From Candidatus Bathyarchaeota archaeon (GTDB taxonomy: Archaea > Thermoproteota > Bathyarchaeia > TCS64), in NCBI GenBank assembly GCA_013619005.1, contig JABXKY010000302.1, positions 1 to 5,410 on the forward strand: a stretch of DNA of 5,410 nucleotides, given 5' to 3'. This document shows, piece after piece, positions 1 to 4,765 of this stretch; position 1 is the first letter of the stretch; every line of letters begins with the position of its first letter. The notes below the pieces were generated by a model that ran no database searches, had not been told where the DNA came from, and saw only the letters and a program-made list of their open reading frames with translations. Both the position numbers and the translations under genes were made by a program.

Positions 1-7
1 GAATTGG

Positions 8-83
8 TGCTCCTGCCGGGATTCGAACCCGGGTTCTCCAACTCGAAAGGCTGGAATGCTTGGCCGAGCTACACCACAGGAGC
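8..83 (-). tRNA. tRNA-Glu (anticodon UUC)
   Basis: The minus strand folds into a complete 76-nt cloverleaf. The acceptor stem GCTCCTG/CAGGAGC pairs perfectly, the anticodon stem is CCAGC/GTTGG with loop CTTTCGA, and the T arm is CCGGG-TTCGAAT-CCCGG. The anticodon TTC lies at 45-47, so it reads Glu codons. Discriminator A is at position 8, and positions 5-7 encode the 3' CCA. The D stem uses G-U pairs. No intron is present. A TATA box lies at 111-118. Confidence 0.96.
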
Positions 84-110
84 ACGTACCTTTCTTAACC
101 CATGAGCCTG

Positions 111-126
111 TTTATATTTGTTTTCG
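111..126 (-). promoter_or_regulatory. TATA box and BRE-like element for tRNA-Glu
   Basis: Read on minus, positions 118-111 give AATATAAA, preceded by a BRE-like CGAAAACA at about 126-119. The box centre is about 31 bp upstream of the tRNA 5' end at 83, which puts transcription start near position 88 by the usual archaeal spacing of about 26 bp. Confidence 0.7.
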
Positions 127-139
127 GTTTGCAGTACTT

Positions 140-148
140 TTTATATTT
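140..148 (+). promoter_or_regulatory. TATA box for the CAU-anticodon tRNA
   Basis: The sequence tttatattt is centred about 29 bp upstream of the tRNA 5' end at 173. Predicted transcription start is near 170, giving a very short 5' leader on the precursor. It sits back to back with the tRNA-Glu promoter. Confidence 0.68.
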
Positions 149-172
149 AGGCGGATTGTTATGAAGGAAGGC

Positions 173-248
173 GGGCCTGTAGCTCAGTTTGGCCTAGAGC
201 ACCTGGCTCATAACCAGGTGGTCGCGGGTTCAAATCCCACCAGGCCCA
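173..248 (+). tRNA. tRNA with CAU anticodon (elongator Met, or Ile2)
   Basis: This is a 76-nt cloverleaf with a perfect acceptor stem GGGCCTG/CAGGCCC, D stem GCTC/GAGC, anticodon stem CCTGG/CCAGG and loop CTCATAA, with CAT at 209-211. CCA is encoded at 249-251. The anticodon stem lacks the three G-C pairs next to the loop that mark initiator tRNA, so it is not the initiator. CAU could be elongator Met, or Ile2 with a modified C34; sequence alone does not decide. The T stem GCGGG/CCCAC has one C-A mismatch (pair 50-64). The 3' end lies 4 bp from the stop codon of the convergent ABC1 kinase gene. Confidence 0.93.
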
Positions 249-251
249 CCA

Positions 252-270
252 TTTTCTATCTCTTTGGTTT
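252..270 (+). terminator. T-rich tract after the CAU tRNA
   Basis: Directly after the encoded CCA comes a pyrimidine-rich stretch with runs of four and three T. Archaeal RNA polymerase often terminates on such U-runs without a hairpin. The tract is also the antisense of the last codons of the ABC1 kinase gene, so the same bases serve coding on one strand and probably termination on the other. Confidence 0.45.
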
Positions 271-1878
271 CTGACTCCATAGCTTGAGTACAGCTAAAAC
301 AAGTCCTACTAGGCCCCCCATTAGCAGGTACCCCTGCCACTCGCTGAATGGGTTTACGACCGTGGGGGCAATCAGTGCTACGCTTATCATAAACCCAACT
401 GCCAGAACGCTGTAGACCATCTTCTGGCTCAAGTACTCTAAGCTGTCGTTTAGGATCCTGAATTCGGGTACCGTGACCTCCATCCTGGACCTGCCGCTGG
501 AAAAGTTCTCCAGGAACCGCCTGAACGCCTTGGGGAAACCAAGTATCTCCCTTGTGACGGCGTGCTTTGCGTCATCTAGGCTCCCGGTGCTGAACATAGA
601 TGAGATTATCAGCTTGTTTAGATATGGGGTGGTCTTTCCAATTATATCAAACTCGGGGTCCAGGTGTGAGCCCACATCCCCTATCATGGTGATCACCTTG
701 AGCATAAGCATGAAGCTTCCTGGCATCACTATCTTGTACCTGTGCAGTATCGAGGTCAGTGTGTTCATGGTGTCCCCGAAGGAGAACTGGTCCATCTGGT
801 AGTTCTCGGTCTGCTTGTAGATGACGTACATCTCGTCCTTGAAGTTCTCGATATCATCTGGGGCGATCTTGACCCCAAGATCAGCTAGAGTATCAATGAG
901 CATGTCAATGTCGTTGCTGATTATCGCGTAGAAAATTCGGGTATATGCGAGCCTCCTCTCCGGCCTGAGGATACCTACCATCCCGAAGTCAAGGAAGACT
1001 ATCTGTCCATCATCAGTGACGAGGAGGTTGCCTGGGTGTGGGTCCCCGTGGAAGAACCCATCTATGAACACCTGTTTGAGGTAAGCCTCGAAACCAACCT
1101 CGGCAAGTTTCTTGAGGTCATGCTTTTCCTTTAGGGCATCAACGTCGTCTATTCTAACGCCATCAATGTACTCCATCACCAGGAGCCTGGGCCCCGAGTG
1201 CTCCCAGTAAATCTTGGGTATCTTGACCCCAGGGATATCCTTCATGTTCAGGGCTACAGTCTCTGCGTTCTTGCCGTCCATGATGAAGTCCAGCTCCTTC
1301 CTCATCTGTTTGCTGAACTCCTCAATGAGACCTACCGGGTTGAACGGCCTCAGGTATGGGTAAGATTTCTCGGCTCTCTCAGCGAGGTCCTCAAGGATGG
1401 TCAGGTCGACCTCTATTAGCTCCCTGATATCAGGCCGCTGGACCTTGAAGACCACCTCATTACCGTCGGCCATTATTGCCCTGTGGACCTGACTCATGGA
1501 TGCCCCCGCTATGGGCTCGCGTTCGACGAAACTGCAGAACTCATCCTCCTCGCCGCACGTCTCCTGGATCACTGGCTGGACATCCTCGTAGGGTACCGTC
1601 TTCACCTTGTCAGTGAGCAACTGCAGCTCCTGGATAAGCGGCGCGGGGAGTACGTCACGCCTGACGCTTAGTATCTGCCCCAGCTTCACGAACGTGGGGC
1701 CAAGCTCCTCTATGGCTAGCCTTATTCTTCTATAAACGTCATCGGACCCAAGGTCTGGGTCTTTTTTCAGGAAATCTGGTCTTCTGTCATCGGGGTAGAA
1801 CTCCTGGAGTACTATCCCGAACCCGTACTTTGATAGGACCCTTGCGATCTGCGCGTATCGAGTCAGACGGTTGACCAT
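256..1878 (-). CDS. ABC1/UbiB-family atypical protein kinase, membrane anchored
   Basis: This 540-residue protein has the full set of family motifs: KxGQ at K65-Q68, an Ala-rich loop reading AGAS at 124-127 followed by SQVH, the nucleotide-site lysine K145 in FKVQRP, ExD at E195/D197, the catalytic loop HGDPHPGN at 277-284 and DFG at 297-299. Two hydrophobic segments (about 488-508 and 514-533) and a basic tail end the protein, as in bacterial UbiB. Relatives (UbiB, Coq8/COQ8A, plant ABC1K) are ATPases or kinases supporting quinone and prenyl-lipid metabolism; the archaeal substrate is not established. I chose the ATG at 1878 because a TATA-like box lies about 28 bp before it and the family begins near this point. 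An in-frame extension to 1938 would run through that promoter. The usual loop is AAAS, so the Gly is notable. It is transcribed divergently from the receiver gene. Confidence 0.93.
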   Translation of the reverse strand: MVNRLTRYAQIARVLSKYGFGIVLQEFYPDDRRPDFLKKDPDLGSDDVYRRIRLAIEELGPTFVKLGQILSVRRDVLPAPLIQELQLLTDKVKTVPYEDVQPVIQETCGEEDEFCSFVEREPIAGASMSQVHRAIMADGNEVVFKVQRPDIRELIEVDLTILEDLAERAEKSYPYLRPFNPVGLIEEFSKQMRKELDFIMDGKNAETVALNMKDIPGVKIPKIYWEHSGPRLLVMEYIDGVRIDDVDALKEKHDLKKLAEVGFEAYLKQVFIDGFFHGDPHPGNLLVTDDGQIVFLDFGMVGILRPERRLAYTRIFYAIISNDIDMLIDTLADLGVKIAPDDIENFKDEMYVIYKQTENYQMDQFSFGDTMNTLTSILHRYKIVMPGSFMLMLKVITMIGDVGSHLDPEFDIIGKTTPYLNKLIISSMFSTGSLDDAKHAVTREILGFPKAFRRFLENFSSGRSRMEVTVPEFRILNDSLEYLSQKMVYSVLAVGFMISVALIAPTVVNPFSEWQGYLLMGGLVGLVLAVLKLWSQKPKR

Positions 1879-1902
1879 TCCACATTGTTCTTTGGGGTTC
1901 TG

Positions 1903-1912
1903 TAATAAAAAA
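1903..1912 (-). promoter_or_regulatory. TATA-like box for the ABC1 kinase gene
   Basis: The minus strand reads TTTTTTATTA here. Its core centre is about 28 bp upstream of the ATG at 1878, so predicted transcription start falls at or within a few bases of the start codon, giving a leaderless mRNA. No convincing Shine-Dalgarno sequence precedes the ATG, which fits. Confidence 0.55.
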
Positions 1913-1939
1913 TGACGTAAAAAAGGCACCCCGGTCATT
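1911..1939. promoter_or_regulatory. Inverted repeat in the divergent promoter region (possible operator)
   Basis: AATGAC at 1911-1916 and GTCATT at 1934-1939 are perfect 6-bp inverted arms separated by 17 bp. Their centres are 23 bp apart, about two helical turns. Each arm directly abuts an AT-rich TATA-like element pointing outward (1903-1912 on minus, 1937-1946 on plus), so it occupies the BRE position of both promoters. A dimeric regulator or simple promoter symmetry could both explain it. Confidence 0.35.
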
Positions 1940-1966
1940 ATTTATTGAAAGGTTTTTCTACTATAC
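1937..1966 (+). promoter_or_regulatory. Promoter region of the receiver gene (two candidate TATA boxes)
   Basis: Two AT-rich boxes are visible. ATTATTTATT at 1937-1946 would start transcription near 1968 and give a leader of about 25 nt. TACTATAC at 1959-1966 would start near 1989 and give a nearly leaderless mRNA for the TTG at 1993. The second fits the spacing used by most other genes here; the first is symmetric with the divergent kinase promoter. Confidence 0.4.
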
Positions 1967-1992
1967 GATGGAATAGTAGTTTGGGTGTGGGA

Positions 1993-2364
1993 TTGACGCA
2001 GGTTCTTGTAGTCGACGATGAACTGGACATTCTAGAGATGACGAGAATTATGCTTGAAAGCTTGGGTTTCGATGTGATTACCGCCTCCGATGGCGAGAAA
2101 GCCCTGGAAATAGTCGAGGAGAAAAACGTTGATCTCATACTGCTGGACGCGGTTATGCCCGGCGTCCACGGGCTTGATGTCTGCAGGATGCTAAAAAGGA
2201 ACCCGAAGACTAGGGTCATTCCGATAATCATCTTTTCTGCCCTGGGCACTGGAGTCGATATGATGTTGGAAGAGAACGATAAAGCGGACGCGTATATCAG
2301 CAAGCCGTTCACCCGCAAAATTCTTCTCGATAAGGTTCAGGGGCAGTTGGAGAAGCTGTCATAG
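1993..2364 (+). CDS. Stand-alone CheY-like response regulator receiver
   Basis: This 123-residue protein is a single receiver domain with all key residues: acidic pocket D8/D9 in VLVVDDE, phospho-acceptor D52 in LLDAVMPG, switch Ser S82 in IIIFSALG, and the conserved Lys K104 in YISKPF. There is no DNA-binding or enzymatic output domain, so it probably acts by binding a partner after phosphorylation by a histidine kinase encoded elsewhere. I chose the TTG at 1993 because the receiver fold begins two residues later and the length matches a single domain of about 120 residues. A GTG at 1987 and a TTG at 1945 are in frame. GGTG at 1984-1987 could act as a weak ribosome binding site. The divergent neighbour is the ABC1 kinase. 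No cognate kinase is visible in the window. Confidence 0.92.
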   Translation: MTQVLVVDDELDILEMTRIMLESLGFDVITASDGEKALEIVEEKNVDLILLDAVMPGVHGLDVCRMLKRNPKTRVIPIIIFSALGTGVDMMLEENDKADAYISKPFTRKILLDKVQGQLEKLS

Positions 2365-2365
2365 G

Positions 2366-2389
2366 TCTTTCGATCTTTTTCCTGTTATT
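2366..2389 (+). terminator. T-rich termination tract after the receiver gene
   Basis: Two bases after the TAG stop come pyrimidine-rich runs (TCTTT, then CTTTTTCC) followed by AT-rich sequence. No strong GC hairpin precedes them. This is the usual form of an archaeal intrinsic terminator and separates the receiver from the FKBP gene, which has its own promoter. Confidence 0.45.
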
Positions 2390-2436
2390 AATTGCCTTAA
2401 TCTAGGGCAGTCTATTAGTTTCCACTCGTTTTCATA

Positions 2437-2449
2437 GAAACCTTTTAAC
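2437..2449 (+). promoter_or_regulatory. BRE/TATA promoter for the FKBP-reductase unit
   Basis: A BRE-like GAAA at 2437-2440 is followed by CTTTTAAC at 2442-2449. The usual spacing of about 26 bp places transcription start near 2472, giving a 5' leader of about 43 nt before the ATG at 2515. FKBP would be the gene in the window with the clearest true leader. The leader contains the hairpin at 2476-2492. Confidence 0.5.
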
Positions 2450-2475
2450 TGTGTTGCCTCGTTACACTCGTAGAA

Positions 2476-2492
2476 TCCAAGGAAAACTTGGA
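2476..2492 (+). promoter_or_regulatory. Hairpin in the FKBP 5' leader
   Basis: TCCAAG at 2476-2481 pairs perfectly with CTTGGA at 2487-2492 around the loop GAAAA. The stem lies 4 nt after the predicted transcription start. It would bury an AAGGA-like sequence and an in-frame TTG at 2488, favouring initiation at the ATG at 2515. The 6-bp stem is short, so chance is possible. Confidence 0.35.
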
Positions 2493-2514
2493 CATTACAT
2501 TCAAAGTGAGTAAC

Positions 2515-3348
2515 ATGTTCGATGAAGAGAAACCCGATGTCCTCGACGAAGTAGAGGCTGAGGAAGAAACAGTGGAAGAGACAGTAGAGATCGAAGAGGA
2601 AGCGCCAGCAGAGGAAGAGGCAGTCGAAGAGGAACCGGAGGAGGAAGAGGTTCACTACGAGAACGCCGTTAACAAGGGTGACTTCATCATGGTCGATATG
2701 ACCGGAAGCTCAGTGGAGACCGGAGAGGTCTTCGATACCAGCAGCGAGGAGACGGCTCAAGCCGAGGGCCTCTACGAGGAGGGCAGGAGCTATGGTTCAA
2801 GGCTGGTCATCGTTGGTGACGGCTACGTCCTGCGTGGCCTAGACGAGAAGCTGCCGGGAACCGCATTCGACGAGGAAGTGGAGATCGAGATCGATCCTCA
2901 GGACGCCTTCGGTGAGAGGAACCCCGATGACCTTGAGACGGTTCCTTATAGAGTTCTAAGGAGCAAGGGGATTAACCCGTATGTTGGCGCCGAGTTCGAG
3001 ATAGACGGCAGGTCAGCCATAGTCCGCAGCGTAGGGGCTGGAAGGGTACAGGTTGACTACAACCACCCGCTGGCTGGCAGGAAGATCGTGTACAAGCTCA
3101 AGGTCGTTGAGCACATCACGGACGAGAAGGACATCATGAGGGCTCTCCTCGGACGCAGGTTCCTTGGAATCGAGACCAAGGAGTTCAAGCTAAAGAAGAC
3201 CAAGAAGAAGCTGAGGATCGGTATCCCCGACCAGATCTTCTTCGGTGAGAACATCCAGATCGCCAAGAGGGGCGTCGCACTGGACCTTCTCAGGTACTTC
3301 GAGGACATCGAAGAGATCGAGTACTACGAGACCATAAAGCGCTCATAG
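2515..3348 (+). CDS. SlyD-type FKBP peptidyl-prolyl isomerase with acidic N-terminus and C-terminal domain
   Basis: This 277-residue protein is predicted to be a cytosolic cis-trans prolyl isomerase and folding chaperone. Residues 1-50 are extremely acidic (27 Asp/Glu, one Lys) and probably disordered. The FKBP core starts near 53 with KGDFIMVDMTG, FDT at 73-75 and VLRGLDEKLPG at 105-115. DAFGERNP at 130-137 leads into an insert-in-flap chaperone domain (about 142-192) with its hallmark VDYNHPLAG. Residues 201-277 form an extra domain, rich in Lys at 222-233, like the one in archaeal FKBP26-type proteins. The position of FKBP12 Trp59 is Leu109, which is common in the SlyD group. I chose the ATG at 2515, preceded by GTGAG at 2506-2510; a TTG at 2488 with AAGGA upstream is the alternative. 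The reductase gene follows 14 bp after the stop, so the two are probably co-transcribed. Confidence 0.94.
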   Translation: MFDEEKPDVLDEVEAEEETVEETVEIEEEAPAEEEAVEEEPEEEEVHYENAVNKGDFIMVDMTGSSVETGEVFDTSSEETAQAEGLYEEGRSYGSRLVIVGDGYVLRGLDEKLPGTAFDEEVEIEIDPQDAFGERNPDDLETVPYRVLRSKGINPYVGAEFEIDGRSAIVRSVGAGRVQVDYNHPLAGRKIVYKLKVVEHITDEKDIMRALLGRRFLGIETKEFKLKKTKKKLRIGIPDQIFFGENIQIAKRGVALDLLRYFEDIEEIEYYETIKRS

Positions 3349-3363
3349 GGGTCTTTTTCCCCT
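3347..3363 (+). promoter_or_regulatory. Small hairpin with T-run loop between FKBP and reductase genes
   Basis: AGGGG at 3347-3351 can pair with CCCCT at 3359-3363 around the loop TCTTTTT. The structure begins inside the FKBP stop codon and ends on the first base of the reductase TTG start. It could limit reductase translation, or the T5 run could cause partial termination. The stem is only 5 bp. Confidence 0.35.
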
Positions 3364-4565
3364 TGAAAACCGAGGCAGCAGTCATAGGGGCCGGCCCAGC
3401 CGGCCTCATCGCCGCTGAGGTCATTTCTTCTAAAGGCTACGACACAACAGTTTTCGAGGAGCACCGCCATGTCGGGGCTCCTGTTCACTGTGCCGGGATC
3501 ATCAGCGTCGAGGGCTTTGACAGGCTTGGGGTTCCCCTCGACGACAGGTTTTACATGAACACGATACTCGGTGGGAGGCTGTACTCAGCCGATGGCACGT
3601 GTCTCGAGATCAGGGACAGGAAACCAAGGGCTCACATCATAGACAGGGGCGGGTTTGACAGGTACCTCGCAGATGTGGCGGTTGATTCAGGCGTTGATCT
3701 GCGCACATCGACCAGGGTCAAGGACATCGTTTTCTCGAAGAAGGGGGTCGTTGGCATCAAAACGGGGGATTACGCCGTTCGTTCCGAGGCACTGATAAAC
3801 GCTGAAGGCCCGGGGGGGCGCCTCATGACTAGGGCGGGTTACATCACAGGTCAGGAGGGCATCTTGAACGGCTTCAACGTAGACCTCAGCGGTGTCGACC
3901 TGGAGCCCGACATGGTGGAGGTCTGGTTCAACGACGAGGCGTCAAAGGGTTTCTTCACATGGGTTGCCCCGCTTGGCGGTGACAGGGCTAGGGTTGGCTT
4001 AGCCTCCCAAGGCGATGACGGTTATTTGGCTTTGAGAAAGTTCATTGAGAAGAGGTTCAACGTTGCCGATGTCCCGCCAATCAGCGCAGGCCGTGTGTGC
4101 ACCGGAGGGCCCGTGAGGAGGACCGCGTACCCGGGGATGCTGCTGGTCGGGGACGTGGCTGGTCAGGTCAAGCCAACCACAGCTGGCGGCGTGGTGATCG
4201 GGGGGCTCTGCTCTATACTGGCGGGGGAATCAGCCTCCCAGTTCATGGAGGGGGGAAAACAAACCTCGCTCGGCTGGTACGAGGGGGAGTGGAGGCGACT
4301 TTACGGACGCGAGCTTTCCACCATGCTCACCCTGAGGAGGCTCCTCAACGGCATCGGTGACGAGAGGATGAGCCGCATGTTCAATGCGTTCAACGAGGAG
4401 GGAATGGGTCCCAGGATCGCGTCCCTCATCGAGGACGGGGACATGGACATGCAGGCGGGCATCATCAGGAGGGCATTCATGGACCCGGTGCTGTTGGGTG
4501 TCATGGCGAAGGTCGTTGGAAGGGTGCTTCTCAGTGAGGTGCTATCTTTCTTTCAGATCGGGTAA
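3363..4565 (+). CDS. Geranylgeranyl reductase family FAD-dependent oxidoreductase
   Basis: This 400-residue flavoprotein matches the usual length of the family. The N-terminal dinucleotide fold has GAGPAG at 9-14 and an acidic E32 at the end of the second strand. Then come GAPVHCAGIIS at 38-48 with the family cysteine C43, the substrate-side segment VEVWFN...GFFTWVAPLG at 185-205, and the second FAD motif LLVGDVAGQVKPTTAGG at 260-276. Archaeal members hydrogenate geranylgeranyl chains of membrane ether lipids; others act on quinone side chains or are uncharacterised, so exact specificity is open. The TTG at 3363 is the natural start because the FAD fold begins four residues later and no ATG lies nearby. 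There is no Shine-Dalgarno sequence. A weak CCATAAAG at 3333-3340 could be an internal TATA, but coupling to the upstream FKBP gene is more likely. The helical C-terminal segment may contact the membrane surface. Confidence 0.9.
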   Translation: MKTEAAVIGAGPAGLIAAEVISSKGYDTTVFEEHRHVGAPVHCAGIISVEGFDRLGVPLDDRFYMNTILGGRLYSADGTCLEIRDRKPRAHIIDRGGFDRYLADVAVDSGVDLRTSTRVKDIVFSKKGVVGIKTGDYAVRSEALINAEGPGGRLMTRAGYITGQEGILNGFNVDLSGVDLEPDMVEVWFNDEASKGFFTWVAPLGGDRARVGLASQGDDGYLALRKFIEKRFNVADVPPISAGRVCTGGPVRRTAYPGMLLVGDVAGQVKPTTAGGVVIGGLCSILAGESASQFMEGGKQTSLGWYEGEWRRLYGRELSTMLTLRRLLNGIGDERMSRMFNAFNEEGMGPRIASLIEDGDMDMQAGIIRRAFMDPVLLGVMAKVVGRVLLSEVLSFFQIG

Positions 4566-4569
4566 TGGT

Positions 4570-4579
4570 TAAGATATAC
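4570..4579 (+). promoter_or_regulatory. TATA box for the 52-residue protein gene
   Basis: TAAGATATAC starts 4 bp after the reductase stop and its centre is about 32 bp before the ATG at 4607. Predicted transcription start is near 4602, so the mRNA would have a leader of only a few bases. This supports the small gene being transcribed independently of the reductase. Confidence 0.55.
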
Positions 4580-4606
4580 CGGCGACGTTCTCCTACATGT
4601 TGAGGG

Positions 4607-4765
4607 ATGTCAGAGAAGTATCCGCGAATCGCCGAGAGCTACAAGGGGCTTTCAATCTGGTACGACCCCCAGTCCGGCAAGTACTACGCGAACCTCTGTG
4701 AGCACGTGAAAAGGGATGTGGACATCAAGGTCGTAAAAGCCTGGATTAGGAAGATGAAGATGTGA
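4607..4765 (+). CDS. Unrecognised 52-residue protein
   Basis: I do not recognise this protein. It has 52 residues. The N-terminal half contains GLSIWYDPQSGKYYANL (about 14-30), which looks like a beta hairpin with a tight turn at DPQSGK. The C-terminal half (about 33-52) is Lys/Arg-rich and looks helical (DIKVVKAWIRKMKM). There is one Cys (C31), no signal peptide and no membrane segment. The net charge is positive, so binding to nucleic acid or to an acidic partner is possible but unproven. Support for a real gene is its own TATA box at leaderless spacing, an ATG start with a stop codon just upstream in frame, G+C-rich codon use like the neighbours, and good packing after the reductase. Its last 20 bp overlap the 3' end of the convergent flavoprotein gene. 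Confidence 0.68.
   Translation: MSEKYPRIAESYKGLSIWYDPQSGKYYANLCEHVKRDVDIKVVKAWIRKMKM

Noticed and set aside
56..274. Open frame crossing both tRNA genes
   Set aside because: It runs through two complete cloverleaves and two TATA boxes, so it is fortuitous.
1879..1938. Twenty extra N-terminal codons for the ABC1 kinase, starting at 1938
   Set aside because: This stretch contains the kinase TATA-like box and the inverted repeat, and its translation is not typical of the family N-terminus. The ATG at 1878 fits promoter spacing and length.
1968..1976. Minimal ORF ATG-GAA-TAG at the predicted start of one receiver promoter
   Set aside because: It could regulate the receiver if the upstream TATA box is used, but three codons can arise by chance and the second promoter would skip it.
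1938..2318. Open frame of 126 codons on minus, opposite the receiver gene
   Set aside because: The receiver has all family residues on the plus strand. The antisense translation is Ser-rich with no recognisable motif.
2387..2401. AT palindrome ATTAA-TTGCC-TTAAT after the receiver gene
   Set aside because: A 5-bp all-A/T stem in an AT-rich spacer is expected by chance. There is no second copy and no link to a promoter.
2359..2655. Open frame of 98 codons on minus, opposite the FKBP start
   Set aside because: It is the antisense of the Glu-rich repeat-like codons (GAG/GAA read as CTC/TTC), giving a Leu/Phe-rich translation. It has no promoter and overlaps a well-supported gene.
2544..2655. 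Glu-codon-rich stretch that looks like a tandem repeat
   Set aside because: It has no fixed DNA period. The similarity comes from repeated GAG/GAA codons in the acidic FKBP head.
4097..4360. Plus-strand open frame inside the reductase gene in another frame
   Set aside because: The FAD motif and conserved C-terminal region of the reductase are read through this stretch in the main frame. The alternative is Arg/Gly-rich and looks like a GC-rich shadow.
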